Assembly: GCA_001953115.1 (NCBI GenBank)
Contig: LSSL01005040.1
Location: 1 to 19,324, forward strand
DNA: 19,324 bases
Reading direction: 5' to 3'
DNA from: Smittium mucronatum
Taxonomy: Eukaryota > Kickxellomycota > Harpellomycetes > Harpellales > Legeriomycetaceae
Part shown: in pieces, positions 1-10,300 of the stretch
Layout of the letters: each line of letters opens with the position of its first letter
Numbering within the stretch: position 1 is the first letter of the stretch
Notes under the pieces: generated by a model
What the model saw: the letters and a program-made list of their open reading frames with translations, nothing else
What the model was told of the DNA's origin: nothing
The model's database searches: none
Made by a program: the position numbers and the translations under genes

Positions 1-2
1 GT

Positions 3-152
3 TCAGTATATAAGATGGTTCAGGAAATTCAGGATACAAAAACTGCTAAAACTGAGAACGAGCCTCACCAGCCCGCTGAAAGGATAGTCCTAAGAAGGAA
101 AGAGACATCTGAAAAGCAGACCCCTCCACATATATATCTTATACACTTATAA
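3..152 (+). CDS. C-terminal end of a gene cut by the left window edge; product unknown
   Basis: An open frame enters from outside the window and gives 49 residues before TAA at 150-152. It is rich in Lys, Glu, Gln, Thr and Pro, with a basic patch (IVLRRK) followed by a Pro-Pro-His-Ile-Tyr tail and no hydrophobic segment, so it reads as a soluble, probably disordered C-terminus. The first 130 bases are clearly richer in G+C than the rest of the window and use GAG, CAG, CCC and CTG-type codons rare elsewhere, which supports genuine coding. An AATAAA overlaps the stop, as expected for a compact eukaryotic 3' end. I do not recognise the family. The basic-then-PPxxY ending loosely recalls the tail of some LTR-retrotransposon integrases, but the orientation is opposite to the nearby Ty3/gypsy relic, so I would not rely on that. 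The start lies outside the window. Confidence 0.55.
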   Translation, partial: SVYKMVQEIQDTKTAKTENEPHQPAERIVLRRKETSEKQTPPHIYLIHL

Positions 153-156
153 TAAA
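151..156 (+). terminator. AATAAA polyadenylation signal
   Basis: AATAAA overlaps the TAA stop of the left-edge gene and is followed by an A-run. Such close placement is typical of very compact eukaryotic 3' ends. AATAAA is common by chance in sequence this A+T-rich, so the call rests on its position right at the stop. Confidence 0.4.
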
Positions 157-655
157 AAAAACAATTTAAATACCACCTTATTTCATTAAAAAATGCAAAT
201 TTACATTATAAAAAGTTAATATTAAATCGATGATATACTTTAAAAATAGAAACTCTTTATGTGAAAATTGTTTTTAATTTTTTTCGAAAAGGTTCATTCT
301 CATTAGAATATCTCAATCTATACTAAACCCTCAGAGTATCATATAAAATAAACTATTAATCCGGATACGCGGTAAAAATGAATACTACCACTTTTTCCCA
401 GAAACTTAAAAAAATTGGAATTATGTCAAGGATCTCTCATTTTCAAAGATATGGACGGCTTAATACTATTGCATTATTATTCCTTCTAAATGCTATAATG
501 CGGTGCCATATTCATCTCTCTTATTTCTAATCGAGGCTTTGTATTATAACTTTTTGAATTTCTGGTAATTTTTTAAGGAATATTCGACTATAAAAAAATT
601 TTAATACTCGAATTCTTAAAATTGTGCAGTTGATATGGAAATTTTCAGAGCAAAT
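157..655. other. A+T-rich stretch without a gene
   Basis: No frame carries a convincing protein. If the minus-strand Ty3/gypsy relic once had a 3' LTR it should lie here, but I could not find a matching direct repeat in 4-6 kb, where the other LTR would be expected. Confidence 0.5.
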
Positions 656-659
656 TTTT

Positions 660-1340
660 GATGAATAATAAAAATAACTCGTATTTAGGGTGGTATATGA
701 TAGTTTTTATTATAATAATTTCCCTTAATCTGGGCTAAAATGTCTCTCCAATTTGCTTTATTCATCTATACATCAAATGGGAAAGATTATGAGATAGTTT
801 TATTCATCGTATCTCCTTCATAACCCATTCATGTTGAAATAAAATAAAAATTTCACACTTAATTCTTTTTTTTTAGTTCCTCTAAAAAATTGATAGCATT
901 GAAGAAAATCCTCCATCTATTTTTCAGGGTTTTTGTAATTCCAAAGATATCAATAAAGTGAGATAGCCGTTTTCTGGCAGCTTCATATTTTAAATCTTTT
1001 GTAGGCCATTCCATTAAATACTCCGTTAAAAATAAAACCGTAACCAATACGTATTTATTTATTTACATTTGGCATCTCGGTATGTGCCGCAAAAATATAT
1101 TTGAAATTTCTAAAAGGTTTCATTCATTTCCAAGGTTACTTCGAATTTGTAATTAAATTTTCTTTTATGGATCTTTTGACCTTAATTGATTGTATTTCAT
1201 AGAGTCTATCCCCATTTTAAAGCTAAGGTCAATTAATTCCCCCTCAAAAACTCCCAATGACCCAGGCACAAAACTACACTATTCACCATGTAGCATGGGT
1301 AAATTTTATGCAACCATGGAGGTTTAAATATTACCTTAGT
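660..1340 (-). pseudogene. Ty3/gypsy integrase, pseudogene
   Basis: The clearest part is an open stretch of about 66 codons ending with the stop at 859-861. It matches the integrase core: YVLV, FLTEYLMEWPTKDL, then FGITKTL and the position of the conserved S-D-R-G block. Upstream in another frame, about 1,123-1,060, is a segment resembling the start of the core (MKPF...EMPNVNK). The join lies in an AAAT tandem run, consistent with slippage. Below 859 a degenerate NGL-stop-RRY at about 790-830 and PKYEL at 675-689 fit the NGxVERfN and SPyELlfG blocks. A W/C-rich piece at 1,251-1,334 may be the zinc-binding domain. The second catalytic Asp reads Asn, the catalytic Glu reads Arg, and no Asp is present at the first site, so the enzyme could not work. 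Confidence 0.8.
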
Positions 1341-1584
1341 AAATCAATTTTTATATCTTTAGCTAATATCACATTTATTGATATGAATTACTTAGATTAT
1401 CCAACTATCTCATTTTTAGTTTCAATTGATTTAATGTTAAAAAAGCTAGTAACTAATATTGATTTTCATCTTATTGTTGTACTTCTTTTTTTGAAAACGA
1501 GGGAAGAAAAAAGATATATGCAGTACCATTGAACTTTATAGATATTTGACTTATATCGAAGCTATATTCAGAAAGATTTGAAAT

Positions 1585-2030
1585 AAACCTTATTATTCTG
1601 TCGTTAGGTTCTGATAAATTAATTCAAAATTAAATTTATGATTTTTTTTCATTAATGATTTGAAATTTGGCATCATAAATAACTTACCAAAATTTTCTGT
1701 ATATGATAGAGAATAGTTTATTTATGGCCTTTTAGTTTTCTTTTAATAATAATAAATATAACTCTTATTCCTCTTCTACCCCTTGATTCAGTATTGCCAA
1801 GATTTCAAAACAATTCTTATCTTTTGATATACTGGAATTTGGACAGTATTAAGCCAAATAAGGATTAAATCATCTGTAAGGCATTTCTTTATTTCCTTAA
1901 ATGTATTATCGCATTCATCATTTCGTTTTAATACTACACCATTTTTGATCTGTAAATGTACCGGTAAAACTTTGGTTGAGAAGTCGGAATAAATTGGAGA
2001 TAAGATAGAGCGATTCCAATAAACTAACAA
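1585..2030 (-). pseudogene. Ty3/gypsy RT C-terminal connection and RNase H, pseudogene
   Basis: The frame open from 2,030 to 1,788 reads like the end of the reverse transcriptase and the connection to RNase H. FSTKVLPVHLQ corresponds to FSkIa.PLt.L; the following NGVVLKRNDECDNTFKEIKK matches the gypsy pattern k-g-x-F-x-W-x-x-e-C-x-x-A-F-x-x-lK, with Trp replaced. Beyond the stop, FGKLFMMP (about 1,694-1,669) fits the GxGAVLxQ strand of RNase H, and NLTTE (about 1,610-1,596) fits the S-R-x-L-t-x-x-E block. The first RNase H Asp (TDAS) is not visible. A frameshift separates this piece from the RT portion, at about 2,000. RNase H would have removed the RNA strand during reverse transcription; here it is a relic. 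Confidence 0.75.
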
Positions 2031-2740
2031 AATTCGTTACAATTCTTGAGCGGATTAATGATAACTAAATATTATAACTTAAAAAGATCTGGTTGAATAT
2101 TTGTGGGAGTTATTGAGTTTTCTAAATATGTGAACTTGATATTTAGGAACCTGTATTTATTTAAATTCAATCATATCCCAAAACTTTACATAGCGAAAAA
2201 AAAATAAAACAGGTGCATGATATTCTACTATAAAGTTACTGAAAGAACGGAGACGTCATCTAAATAAATGTTAAGATGATTGGGAGAATTTTTTTTGGGT
2301 ATTCAATTCAGATCCAGGAAATTTTATCTGGGCAGTTTGAAAGTCTGAGTAGCATTATTTTAAATTCTTATATTCAATATATTTTGAAGATATATGTTTA
2401 TTGATTTGATTCCCCATCAAATGGTATTTTCAGTTTCCGGATCTATATTTCAAAGTTTTTTTTATTTCCTTTTCTTATAAGAAATCTATATAGTGATCGA
2501 TTCTACTAAATATTCGCCGGAAAATTATTTTTCAAACCTTAACATTCGATTTAGACTTCTTTATTATATACATAATCTTCATTTCATGTTTTTTTTTTTA
2601 GAAAAAATTGAGCCGGAGAAAGCCAAATTGAAACGAATTCTCGTATAGCTTATCTCGTTAGAATTTCCTATTTATTTTTTATTAATTATCCCTTTACCCT
2701 TCTACAAATATCGCTTCACATAAAATGCCATAGATTTTTT
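2000..2740 (-). pseudogene. Ty3/gypsy reverse transcriptase, pseudogene
   Basis: RNA-directed DNA polymerase core in degenerate form. In one frame (about 2,667-2,536): AIREFVSIWLSP followed by FFLKKK, RLCI, two stops, then RSLNR. This is the gypsy block IIrxSxSpWaSPvvlvKKkdG..R.CiDYRkLN, with the Trp before RLCI and the Asp-Tyr of DYR turned into stops. In a second frame (about 2,356-2,000): NATQTF (NAPatFq block), the intact catalytic box IYLDDVSVLS at 2,269-2,240, LNLNKYRF (LklNpxKC.F), YLEN..ITP (YLGHvIs), NPLKNCNEF and FIG (nvkeLrsFLG). One shift separates the two frames and another leads into the RNase H piece. Family-typical order and spacing make the identification firm; the exact ends are not. 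Confidence 0.82.
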
Positions 2741-2929
2741 ATATTCAGGTACAGCCATTTCAATTTCAAATATTCCATTTCTTAGTGAATTAATTCATCT
2801 TACTCAAATAGTGGGTTTTTTTTATATAATATCCATTACTGGCTTTGAAATTTTTTTGAAATTGTTTTCGTCGCGTTAAAGCCCTGATGTTTGTGGATTT
2901 TCCTTATCATTAATTTCAGATTCTAAAAA

Positions 2930-3460
2930 TGAATAATAAAGGTACAGAATTCTTGCAGGAATAGTTTACATAACCGTCAGCAGATCCATATTCCAATTTA
3001 TATTCATTTTCATAATCGATTGATCTAAATAAATGGTCTCTCATTGATTTTCTACACAGAATCTCTCATCGTTTTAATTTTATGAGAGTGTTTTTATCAT
3101 AGCAAAACTTTATTTCAAAGTATTTCAACAATAAATTTTCAGAAAGACTGGTGAAGCGAAATTTTAAATCATAAAAAGTATAATCTAATTCTTCTCAGTT
3201 ACATAAATATAGAGCGGGTTTACTCTTTGAAACAAAATTATTGGTGTTCCCAAAAATCTATTGTATGAATATAGGTATTCTCAAATTACTGAACCTCATT
3301 TCAAGCTTATTCACTGATTTGTTTTTCATCAGTGTTTATCTCGCCCCAATGATAGTCAAGATCTTTAGTTTGTAATTTTTTTAACTTTGAACGATGAATT
3401 ACGGGGCATATGTACGCTCCTTGGTAGCCGCGTTTTGTTCCATTTCTGCATAGAAAAAAA
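2930..3460 (-). pseudogene. Possible gag zinc knuckle and protease trace of the gypsy relic
   Basis: Read on the minus strand, positions about 3,450-3,400 encode C-R-N-G-T-K-R-G-Y-Q-G-A-Y-I-C, which resembles a CCHC knuckle with the second Cys and the His replaced. About 400 bases on, near 3,000-2,950, an A-D-G within a mixed-composition stretch (EYKLEYGSADGYVNYSCKN) sits where the retropepsin A(D/N)G block is expected. I could not find the DTG active-site motif. Position relative to the RT is the main support; each motif alone could be chance. Confidence 0.3.
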
Positions 3461-6312
3461 GACAAATATTACCCAAATTACTATTATTCATGGATTTAAC
3501 AACTAAATCAAAAGTGTCAATCTAATATTTAGCAGTTCTCGGACCTTTATTTGAACATAGAAATTGATGTTTATATTTGCTCATTTCTGCTTTTTAACTC
3601 GACTTTTTAATTATTATTTTTCCTGTTTTAAAAAAACTGGAATCATTAGGTTTCATAGTTTTTTAAATGTGTTAATTAGGTCTTCTACTTATATTTGTTT
3701 TGAGGGAAGTGGCAGTGGTAATTACAATAAAACTTCGGCTGAGAAATTGGCACTATCCGAATAAATATTCATTAGTCTTTGGTTGATTGTCGCAGATTTC
3801 AGATGTTTGGATACATTATTCTTTAATTGATTGAGATTTAGGATATTCTTTGAATATTACCCGTGCATACCACAAAAATACCAAAAATAGTTTCCTTGGT
3901 TCATGGGTTGTGTCTTCCTCTAATTCGGTAGCTTTTTTTTAACTCTAATGTTTATTTAAATATTATAAAAATAGTACAATTTTTTTTTAAAAATAATGGA
4001 AACTTTCAAAAAATATCTCATCCTACACCTCTCCATCGCTCTAGCGGTTCCGTACACATTGGGCATTAGTTAAGGGTCTAATTCGGTAACATTCAAATTA
4101 TAAATGCATCTGATGGTTCTGAAATTTCAGGTTTTTTTTACCATCAGTTAGCTGGAAGCGATATGAACCTTTTCGTTTATTTGAATATTATCATCGGGGT
4201 TGTGGAGGGCGTGTGTGTATTAAATAAGATTTTTCTTTCATTGGAGACATTCTTAACTTTCATCAGATATTCTCTTCAATTTCTTATATAATTTGGTCTA
4301 ATTTTACACCTTTTTGTCCATTGAAAAATTTCTATCATATTTTTCTGTCGACTGACAAAATGAGCTTGAGACAATTCTTTTTTACCAAGTCTAAGATGTA
4401 TAATTTAGCGAATATTTTATTCAAATAGTTTTTGAACTTCATATTAAAATCATTCCGCTGAAATTCCTTTGTGTTTCTAAACCCAGCCAATTTCCGTATT
4501 TATCCAATTTTTTCCGACGGTTTAACTCAAAATTTTATTTTGAGCTCTTCAGACCATCTGGATAAATCTATTGACTCTAATTCTGGGTCAGATTGAACAT
4601 CTAGTCTCAATTTTTCTGTATCCTTGGTTATAAAATAATAATACCAGCTTATTTGATTCTTCTTCTGAGGCCTCATTTGAATATACCAATCTAGGAAGCA
4701 ATTGATCTATAAGTCAACAGGAAATCTACATAAGAATACAAGTTTATGAAAATATAATCTAGAAAAATTATAGAAAACTCCATTAAAATTTAAGGTAGTT
4801 GGGTTTTCCCTAGAAATAAGATCCTGTTATTTTTAAATTAAAAATAAGTCTAAATATATATAATATACACTTAAAAGCAACCAACCCCCCGTAATTTCAA
4901 TACTGTCTTATTTTAGCCTCCAATACAAAATAAACTTGAAGTATGTAAATAGATAATTTAAATAATTAATATTGAATTTATTATTTGAATAATGCTGATA
5001 TAGACTCTGGTTAGATGTGTGCATAATTTTTATTGCTGTTATAATAGGGATGTTCTCATATGATGTGAGCCATAATAAGACGCATTATTTTTGGAATTTT
5101 TTTAATTTTGATTCTTAATATTAACGTCTACAATATACTTCCCACTTCGGATAGTTCCTAACTTATTCTTTTATTCTCATTATATTTATTTCTATTATTT
5201 TTAAATTAATAGAAAACTATAAATAAGTAAAATGCGGTTTGTTTATTTTCTTACAAACCAGTACTTCTTTAATTTTTGAAAGTTAGTTTTTTTTCGATTT
5301 CTTTTTCAAGAAATTCTCCCATGCAGCTTTTAAAAATTCATAGATAAATTTAGTTAAATAAATGTATAAAATATTTCTAATTAAATAAATGCCAATAGAT
5401 CTATATTTCACCTAGATTGCATTAAGGAATTTAATGTACAAGTATTATCTAATTAGCAATTATTATAAAACCAGTTAAATATTTTTTTCTTACTAATCAT
5501 CTTTTGATTTGGATAAGCTTTTTTTTGGTCTGTTTAGAAGACTAGATGGGATGTATTTGTGATTTGTTTATATTTAAATCACTTTATAAAAATATTAAAT
5601 GCTGTTAATTCATACTTAAATATAAACATAATACATTCAAAACTAATTAGCTGAGTAGAAAATCGTTTCAATACTTATAAGAAACTATTAATTAAGTAAA
5701 AAATAACATTTCAACTCATTTAGATAAATTGAAATACAGGCGCATTTAAAAAATATAAAACTTCATTTATAATAAAAATAACTCACTATAAATGCAAGTA
5801 TTCATCGTAAGATACACTTATTTAAATCAGAAATAATAATCCAGAATAGTATAAAATAATAATTTTTTTTCAATATTTCTATCGTTAGAATATTTTTACA
5901 ACATTTTTCTTTGACTTAGTTTACTTTTCTAAACCAGTAAATTCTTATATTGAAAACTATTAAATATCTTCACTATCTTATTCAATTATTTTCTTATTCT
6001 TGGAACGCTTTATCTTTAGCAAGCGGATAAATTAATTACTTTCTCTAGAATCCAAAAAAAGTAACATATTCGCCATTGGTGATTTATATATAGATGATAA
6101 ATGGTTTTTGTCCCCAAAACGGGGGTTTCATACAATAAATTATACCATATAGAATTTCATACAAGGAAAGCGTGTTCTTTTAGCAACGATATACTAAGAG
6201 ATAAAGCTTTGTTTTAGTAGATCGAATTTCCCGATTTGAGCGCCAATGTAAAAAATATTTAAAAAATAGTGCTATGTGCTATGTATTATGATGTTTTTAT
6301 TTATTAAGGCAG
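3461..6312. other. A+T-rich stretch with no recognisable gene
   Basis: Nearly 3 kb without a convincing coding frame on either strand. The stretch 3,560-4,500 is slightly less A+T-extreme and could hold unrecognisable gag remains of the gypsy relic. From about 4,700 onward it becomes very A+T-rich. A 13-bp inverted pair (5,565-5,577 and 5,616-5,628) is present but built only of simple A/T-rich sequence. Confidence 0.5.
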
Positions 6313-6325
6313 AGTAGAGAATCCA
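6313..6325 (+). repeat. Left terminal inverted repeat candidate of the hAT element
   Basis: AGTAGAGAATCCA, a perfect 13-base inverted match to 11,037-11,049. It is followed by CGATTAATC and GATTAATCGGG, which look like subterminal transposase-binding motifs. Confidence 0.45.
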
Positions 6326-7810
6326 TTTTTTTTCGATTAATCTTTAAAACCGGATAAAATTTGATTAATCGGGAAAGCCCCACTTGCTATTCCATAATAT
6401 CGTTATTCAATTTTTAAAGATTTATCTTTCGTCTATACATTCTCAAACTATTTATATATAAGGAATGTTAATAAAATAATGATTTCTAACCTAAAAATCT
6501 TCAGTGATTCTATTTTCATTGATACTCATGGCATCAAACCGATTTTTGATCGAGATTAGTATATTCGCAACGTGATATTCAAATAACAGAATTACTATTT
6601 ATGAACAGATTTTAATATATGTTGTCGCATTACTCTTATATAACTTGTGATTAGATTTTTTTAAGAAAAATCTTTCAAAAATAAGTGGCACTCACACATT
6701 TTAATTGGCCGAATTAATATAATTCGCCAGCTAAAATATGGATGAAATTTTTTTACGCTCATAATTTTGTATAATTAATGTGTTACACCTTATAAACAAT
6801 TAGAAACAAAGATTTCAATCCGAGTTGTGTTTTTATAAATCGGTATATAAATAAACCGGTATATAAATAAATTCGGATAATATGATAATTTATTTTAATA
6901 TACCAGTTATGCTTTTATATATTTTTATCTTTCTAATATGCAATGAAATCAAAAAAAAAACCCAAGTTCTAATCGCTAAGAAAATAATAAAGCTTTTAAG
7001 TTTCATTTAAATATGTCAATTTATGTCAGCCTATTTTATATTTACTAAAAAATTTATGAATTGTTATGTTCTAATTAAGTATCCATTTTAATTGGAGCGA
7101 AAATAAGCTCAAGGGTAAATTTCCCGTTATGATTTTTAGAAATTTTTTATTTTGCCCTCATAAAGGTTTTCAAAAAAAAAAATACATCTGTTAATGATCA
7201 AATTAAAAAGATAAAATAGAGACACACATTAAAATTATTAATTATTAATTACCCCAAAAAAAAATGATTATAACATCAACAAATTAAATTTATTTACTAA
7301 AAAGTATATCAATTAAGACCGATTCAGTTTTGAAACCGTTCAATATATATATATATACTATGAATTTACCACATGTATGTAATAAAAATCTTAATTTTTA
7401 GATAATTTTAATATATGTATATCATAAAAATAATTTAAATTAAATTCCGTGAACTAAAAATTTGCGTGTGGGTTATAAATAACTGGGGAAGCTTTAATGT
7501 CATATAACGGCTTTATTGTTTTAAAAAAATCCAATTTTCTTTGTAAATGTGAATAATAAATATTTTTGGGCTTAAATCAAATTGGTTAACACTCTCATCT
7601 AAAGATTTTATTTTTCATACTACCATAGAAAGAAAGTAGAAGTTTTTTTACATTTTTTACACGCTTTAGAAAAGCTTAATATCCTTTGAACTTATTGAAA
7701 GATACTTAACTTCTTTATTATTATATACAAAAAATCGAAATGAGATGCAAACGAAAAATTATCTAGGAAGATTATTTCGGGAACGGTGACAAAACTACCT
7801 CAATTTTATT
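6326..7810. other. A+T-rich stretch inside the candidate hAT element
   Basis: No gene seen. It holds subterminal GATTAATC motifs near its left end, a 16-bp tandem duplication at 6,841-6,872 and an (AT)n run near 7,340-7,360. Confidence 0.5.
6841..6872. repeat. Tandem duplication of a 16-bp unit
   Basis: CGGTATATAAATAAAC is followed directly by CGGTATATAAATAAAT, with only the last base differing. Confidence 0.8.
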
Positions 7811-9605
7811 CCAAAAAGTTTTAAAGTGCAGGGGGGGGGGGTTACTACAACTTATTTAGCTTACTATTTGAAAAAACATGATATTGGTTGCAAAAAAGAA
7901 CAGGAAGAAAGAGAAACTAGAAAAAAGATATCTCTACATTCTTTGGAAATGCAGAACAAAAACGTGCGTATTTAACTAATAATGATGGATTTTGAATAAA
8001 TTCGATATCAAAAAGTCAATATTAGTAGAGATTTTTAGATTTTTTATCACCCCTCCCCCGTCAAGTAAATCTACGATGAAAAAAAAACATTGAATTACCA
8101 TAAATAAAAGGTTATATATATATTGGAACTACACCAAAAAAGAAAGAAAAATGAAGAAATATTCAGCATAAATTTAGAAAAATGTACAAATATAAAGCTA
8201 GATCGATTTTTGGGAATAAATGTTCATTTAAATGACGAGAAGATAATAAATTTGGGCCTTTTAAAAATAGACCGAATTTGCACATCAGAAATTTTAAATA
8301 AGTTACTAACAAATAGATTAAGTATTTTTGGTTTAAATCTTTTAAGAGATGTAGATGGCTGTTCTAGTGATGGTGCATAAATTATTGTTAAATATATAGC
8401 ATTGATACCATCAGAAAATCAACTATTATTAAACCATGGTATCCATATAGCTATGAAAAAAAATTTATACAGTAAACAAAATGATCTTGGAGTTTTTAGA
8501 GCAGCCACAAATAAATTGTTCACGCAAAAAAATCTGGATTATATAGAAATATAGCTGATTTTAGCGATACCTTCGATATCTAAATGTATCTCAAACGATT
8601 TTCTTTTTTATAACTGTGATATATATCAGTATATACTATTACGTACAAGAAAAATAATAAAACATGTAAAATGTTCATCTATAAAAAATAAAGACTTTCA
8701 AAATCCTGCTTTTAAAAAGCATGGTGAAAGACTTGAACTGAAAACAGAATCAAGAATTAGATAGAACTCAATAGTTCAAACGCTTCAATTTTTTTACGCT
8801 TTATGACATTTTCAGAGAGTATTTAAACGAAAGTGGCTGATAATATAAAAATATATACATGTACATAGATTTAATAACTCTAAATGAGGTAATTAAACCT
8901 TGGAAAGAGCAATCGAGAAATTTAGCTCAAAAAATAAAAATTGACTTACGAAAATATAGCCCATCTGATAATATATAGAAGGTTTGCAGAAATTAAAACT
9001 TGCCTTTCATTAAAACTATTAGGATCTATAAAAACGTATCATCATATAAGAAGAAACATAAAAGCAGTCTCAGTTTGAATTTATTAAAAACAGAAAAAAA
9101 ATCCATAATATTTGATTCAAAATTAAGAAATAATACTTAAATGTTCAATTAAATATGGTGTGATTGAATTTCTATCTAATTTATTCTAAATAATGTTTGA
9201 ATATACCTCAAAAATAAATAAAAATTAAGACTTAGAATTAAACTTTTAAAAAAGACCAATCTTTTGATGAAAAATATATAGAGCTTTTAAATTCACAACC
9301 ATCTGATCCAGATAAAAATTCATCAACAGAATCTATTCAAGACGATATCGAGTTTAATTTCGTAAAAAAAATTAAAAACAAAAATTTGGAAAAATATCAT
9401 AAAAGCTTGTTAGCAATTCAGCAAAAATCAACATAATCTGAGCGTAATTTTTCGCTTTTAATCGTATTTTGCACTAAAAACACAAATAAAATGAGTAATT
9501 AGCTCTTAGACGCTTTAGTTTTTTCAAAAAAAAAATTCAATAATTCTGACTCTATTTATCTCCTTATTATTAAGAATATAACCTTCGATAGAAAATCATT
9601 TTTTT
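7811..9605 (+). pseudogene. hAT-superfamily transposase, pseudogene
   Basis: All recognisable parts lie in one register. Domains in order: a BED-type zinc-finger remnant at 7,811-7,891 (GGVTTTYLAYYLKKHDI; Cys pair lost, first His now Tyr); the first RNase-H-like catalytic strand at 8,159-8,188 (FSINLEKCTN for FSltfDEWTS); INVHLNDEKIINLGLL; FGLNLLRDVDGCSSDGA ending at 8,377, keeping the second catalytic Asp; a stop; then QLLLNHGIHIAM (LCxAHGxqLAv block); LELKTESRIR-stop-NS (the R-W-N-S motif, Trp turned to TAG at 8,762); and the C-terminal dimerisation block SERNFSLLIVFCTK...LLDALVF at 9,437-9,523, keeping the Glu expected as the third catalytic residue. The middle (8,849-9,244) is poorly conserved. 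More than twenty in-frame stops are present and no net frameshift is evident. No start codon can be assigned. The family excises and reinserts DNA by cut-and-paste; this copy cannot. Confidence 0.88.
7831..7841 (+). repeat. G homopolymer of 11
   Basis: Eleven consecutive G in sequence that is otherwise almost all A and T. It falls in the zinc-finger remnant of the hAT pseudogene, where it reads as Gly codons without disturbing the register. A C-rich run (8,048-8,060) about 210 bases on is partly complementary. Confidence 0.85.
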
Positions 9606-9807
9606 AAAAATTCTCTTTATTACAAAAAAGAAAGACAAATACACTATCTGATTACTTATTCGTGTATGTAGTAATTTTCCCTGTCTATATAAAGACCAAC
9701 ATAAAAAATAAACAAAGTTTATTTTATAAAATCTTTTGAATTTTATTTATGTTTTAGCATTAATATGTTTGTAAATATTTACTATAATATTATAAATCGC
9801 TATAATT

Positions 9808-10300
9808 TTTTGTAGTGTGGTGCGAAAAAGTTCCGAAAAAAAGATAAACTTACTTCTATTGTAAAATTTTTTTGATTACAGAGTGCTTTTTATTATTTGA
9901 AACTCATAAAAAATTTAAAGGGTATTAAAAACTTTATATTAAATATTTTAAGATCTTAGGGGATAGCTTTCATACAGAATATAATTTTTTTTGGAAACGT
10001 TCATCTATATGATGCTTGCGGTTTTAAATTTAAATTATTTTACAGCTTCTTATAAAATTTTCAAATTTCGAATAAAAACACATTTTCCAAGTCTTAAACC
10101 AATATTTAGATGATATGTTGCGGTTTTCATACGATTTTTCATGAGCTTATTATTAAATAGCTCGAAAAATATTTACCAATTCCGATCTAACTTCAAAAAT
10201 ACAATTTTTTTTCAATAATAGAGTTAAAAAACTCGATTATTTGATGATGATATTCAATAAAATTTTGTGTTGTTTGTCTATCTAAGACGATTTAAGAACG
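9808..10300 (+). pseudogene. Possible reverse-transcriptase relic (LTR-type), nested
   Basis: The best anchor is QYLDDMLRFS at 10,100-10,129, matching the catalytic YxDD box and its following hydrophobic strand. It is followed by IF..SDLTSKIQFFFNNRV, which could be the region after the box. Upstream in another frame, VVRKSSEKK (from 9,817), FDYRVL (9,871-9,888) and DLRG (9,952-9,963) fit the spVvLVrKk, DYRxLN and DLxxGY blocks in order. Spacing from DYR to YLDD is about 20 codons too short, so a deletion and frameshift must be assumed. A further segment at about 10,543-10,600 (INPKRFILSKIKFF) resembles the LxiNPxKC block but is too far away to belong cleanly. The strand is opposite to the gypsy relic at 0.65-3.5 kb, so this is a separate insertion, probably into the hAT element. 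Confidence 0.42.

Larger units (their letters stand above)
655..3460 (-). mobile_element. Decayed Ty3/gypsy-type LTR retrotransposon (pol relic)
   Basis: Read on the minus strand, the motifs occur in the order reverse transcriptase, RNase H, integrase, which is the Ty3/gypsy (Metaviridae) order; Ty1/copia elements carry integrase before reverse transcriptase. Recognisable anchors run from about 2,740 down to about 660. A degenerate CCHC-like knuckle near 3,450-3,400 and a possible protease segment near 3,050-2,950 lie where gag/protease would be expected, but these two are weak. Anchors sit in three different frames and carry many stops, so the element is dead. No LTRs, primer-binding site or polypurine tract could be identified, so the outer limits are approximate. 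Confidence 0.8.

Noticed and set aside
1257..1532. 91-codon + frame
   Set aside because: It lies antisense to the gypsy RNase H/integrase relic, and its composition is Phe/Ile/Leu/Asn-driven. It is most likely a shadow frame.
3564..3764. 66-codon + frame with GSGSG
   Set aside because: First two-thirds are chance A/T composition; no family resemblance, no conserved motif, and no support from neighbours.
3919..4088. 12-bp direct repeat TCTAATTCGGTA (3,919-3,930 and 4,077-4,088)
   Set aside because: Short, isolated and without extension on either side; not enough for an LTR or insertion footprint.
6086..6124. YIDDKWFLS on the + strand, like a reverse-transcriptase box
   Set aside because: No other RT block precedes or follows it in any frame, and all but one of the residues use A/T-rich codons; treated as chance.
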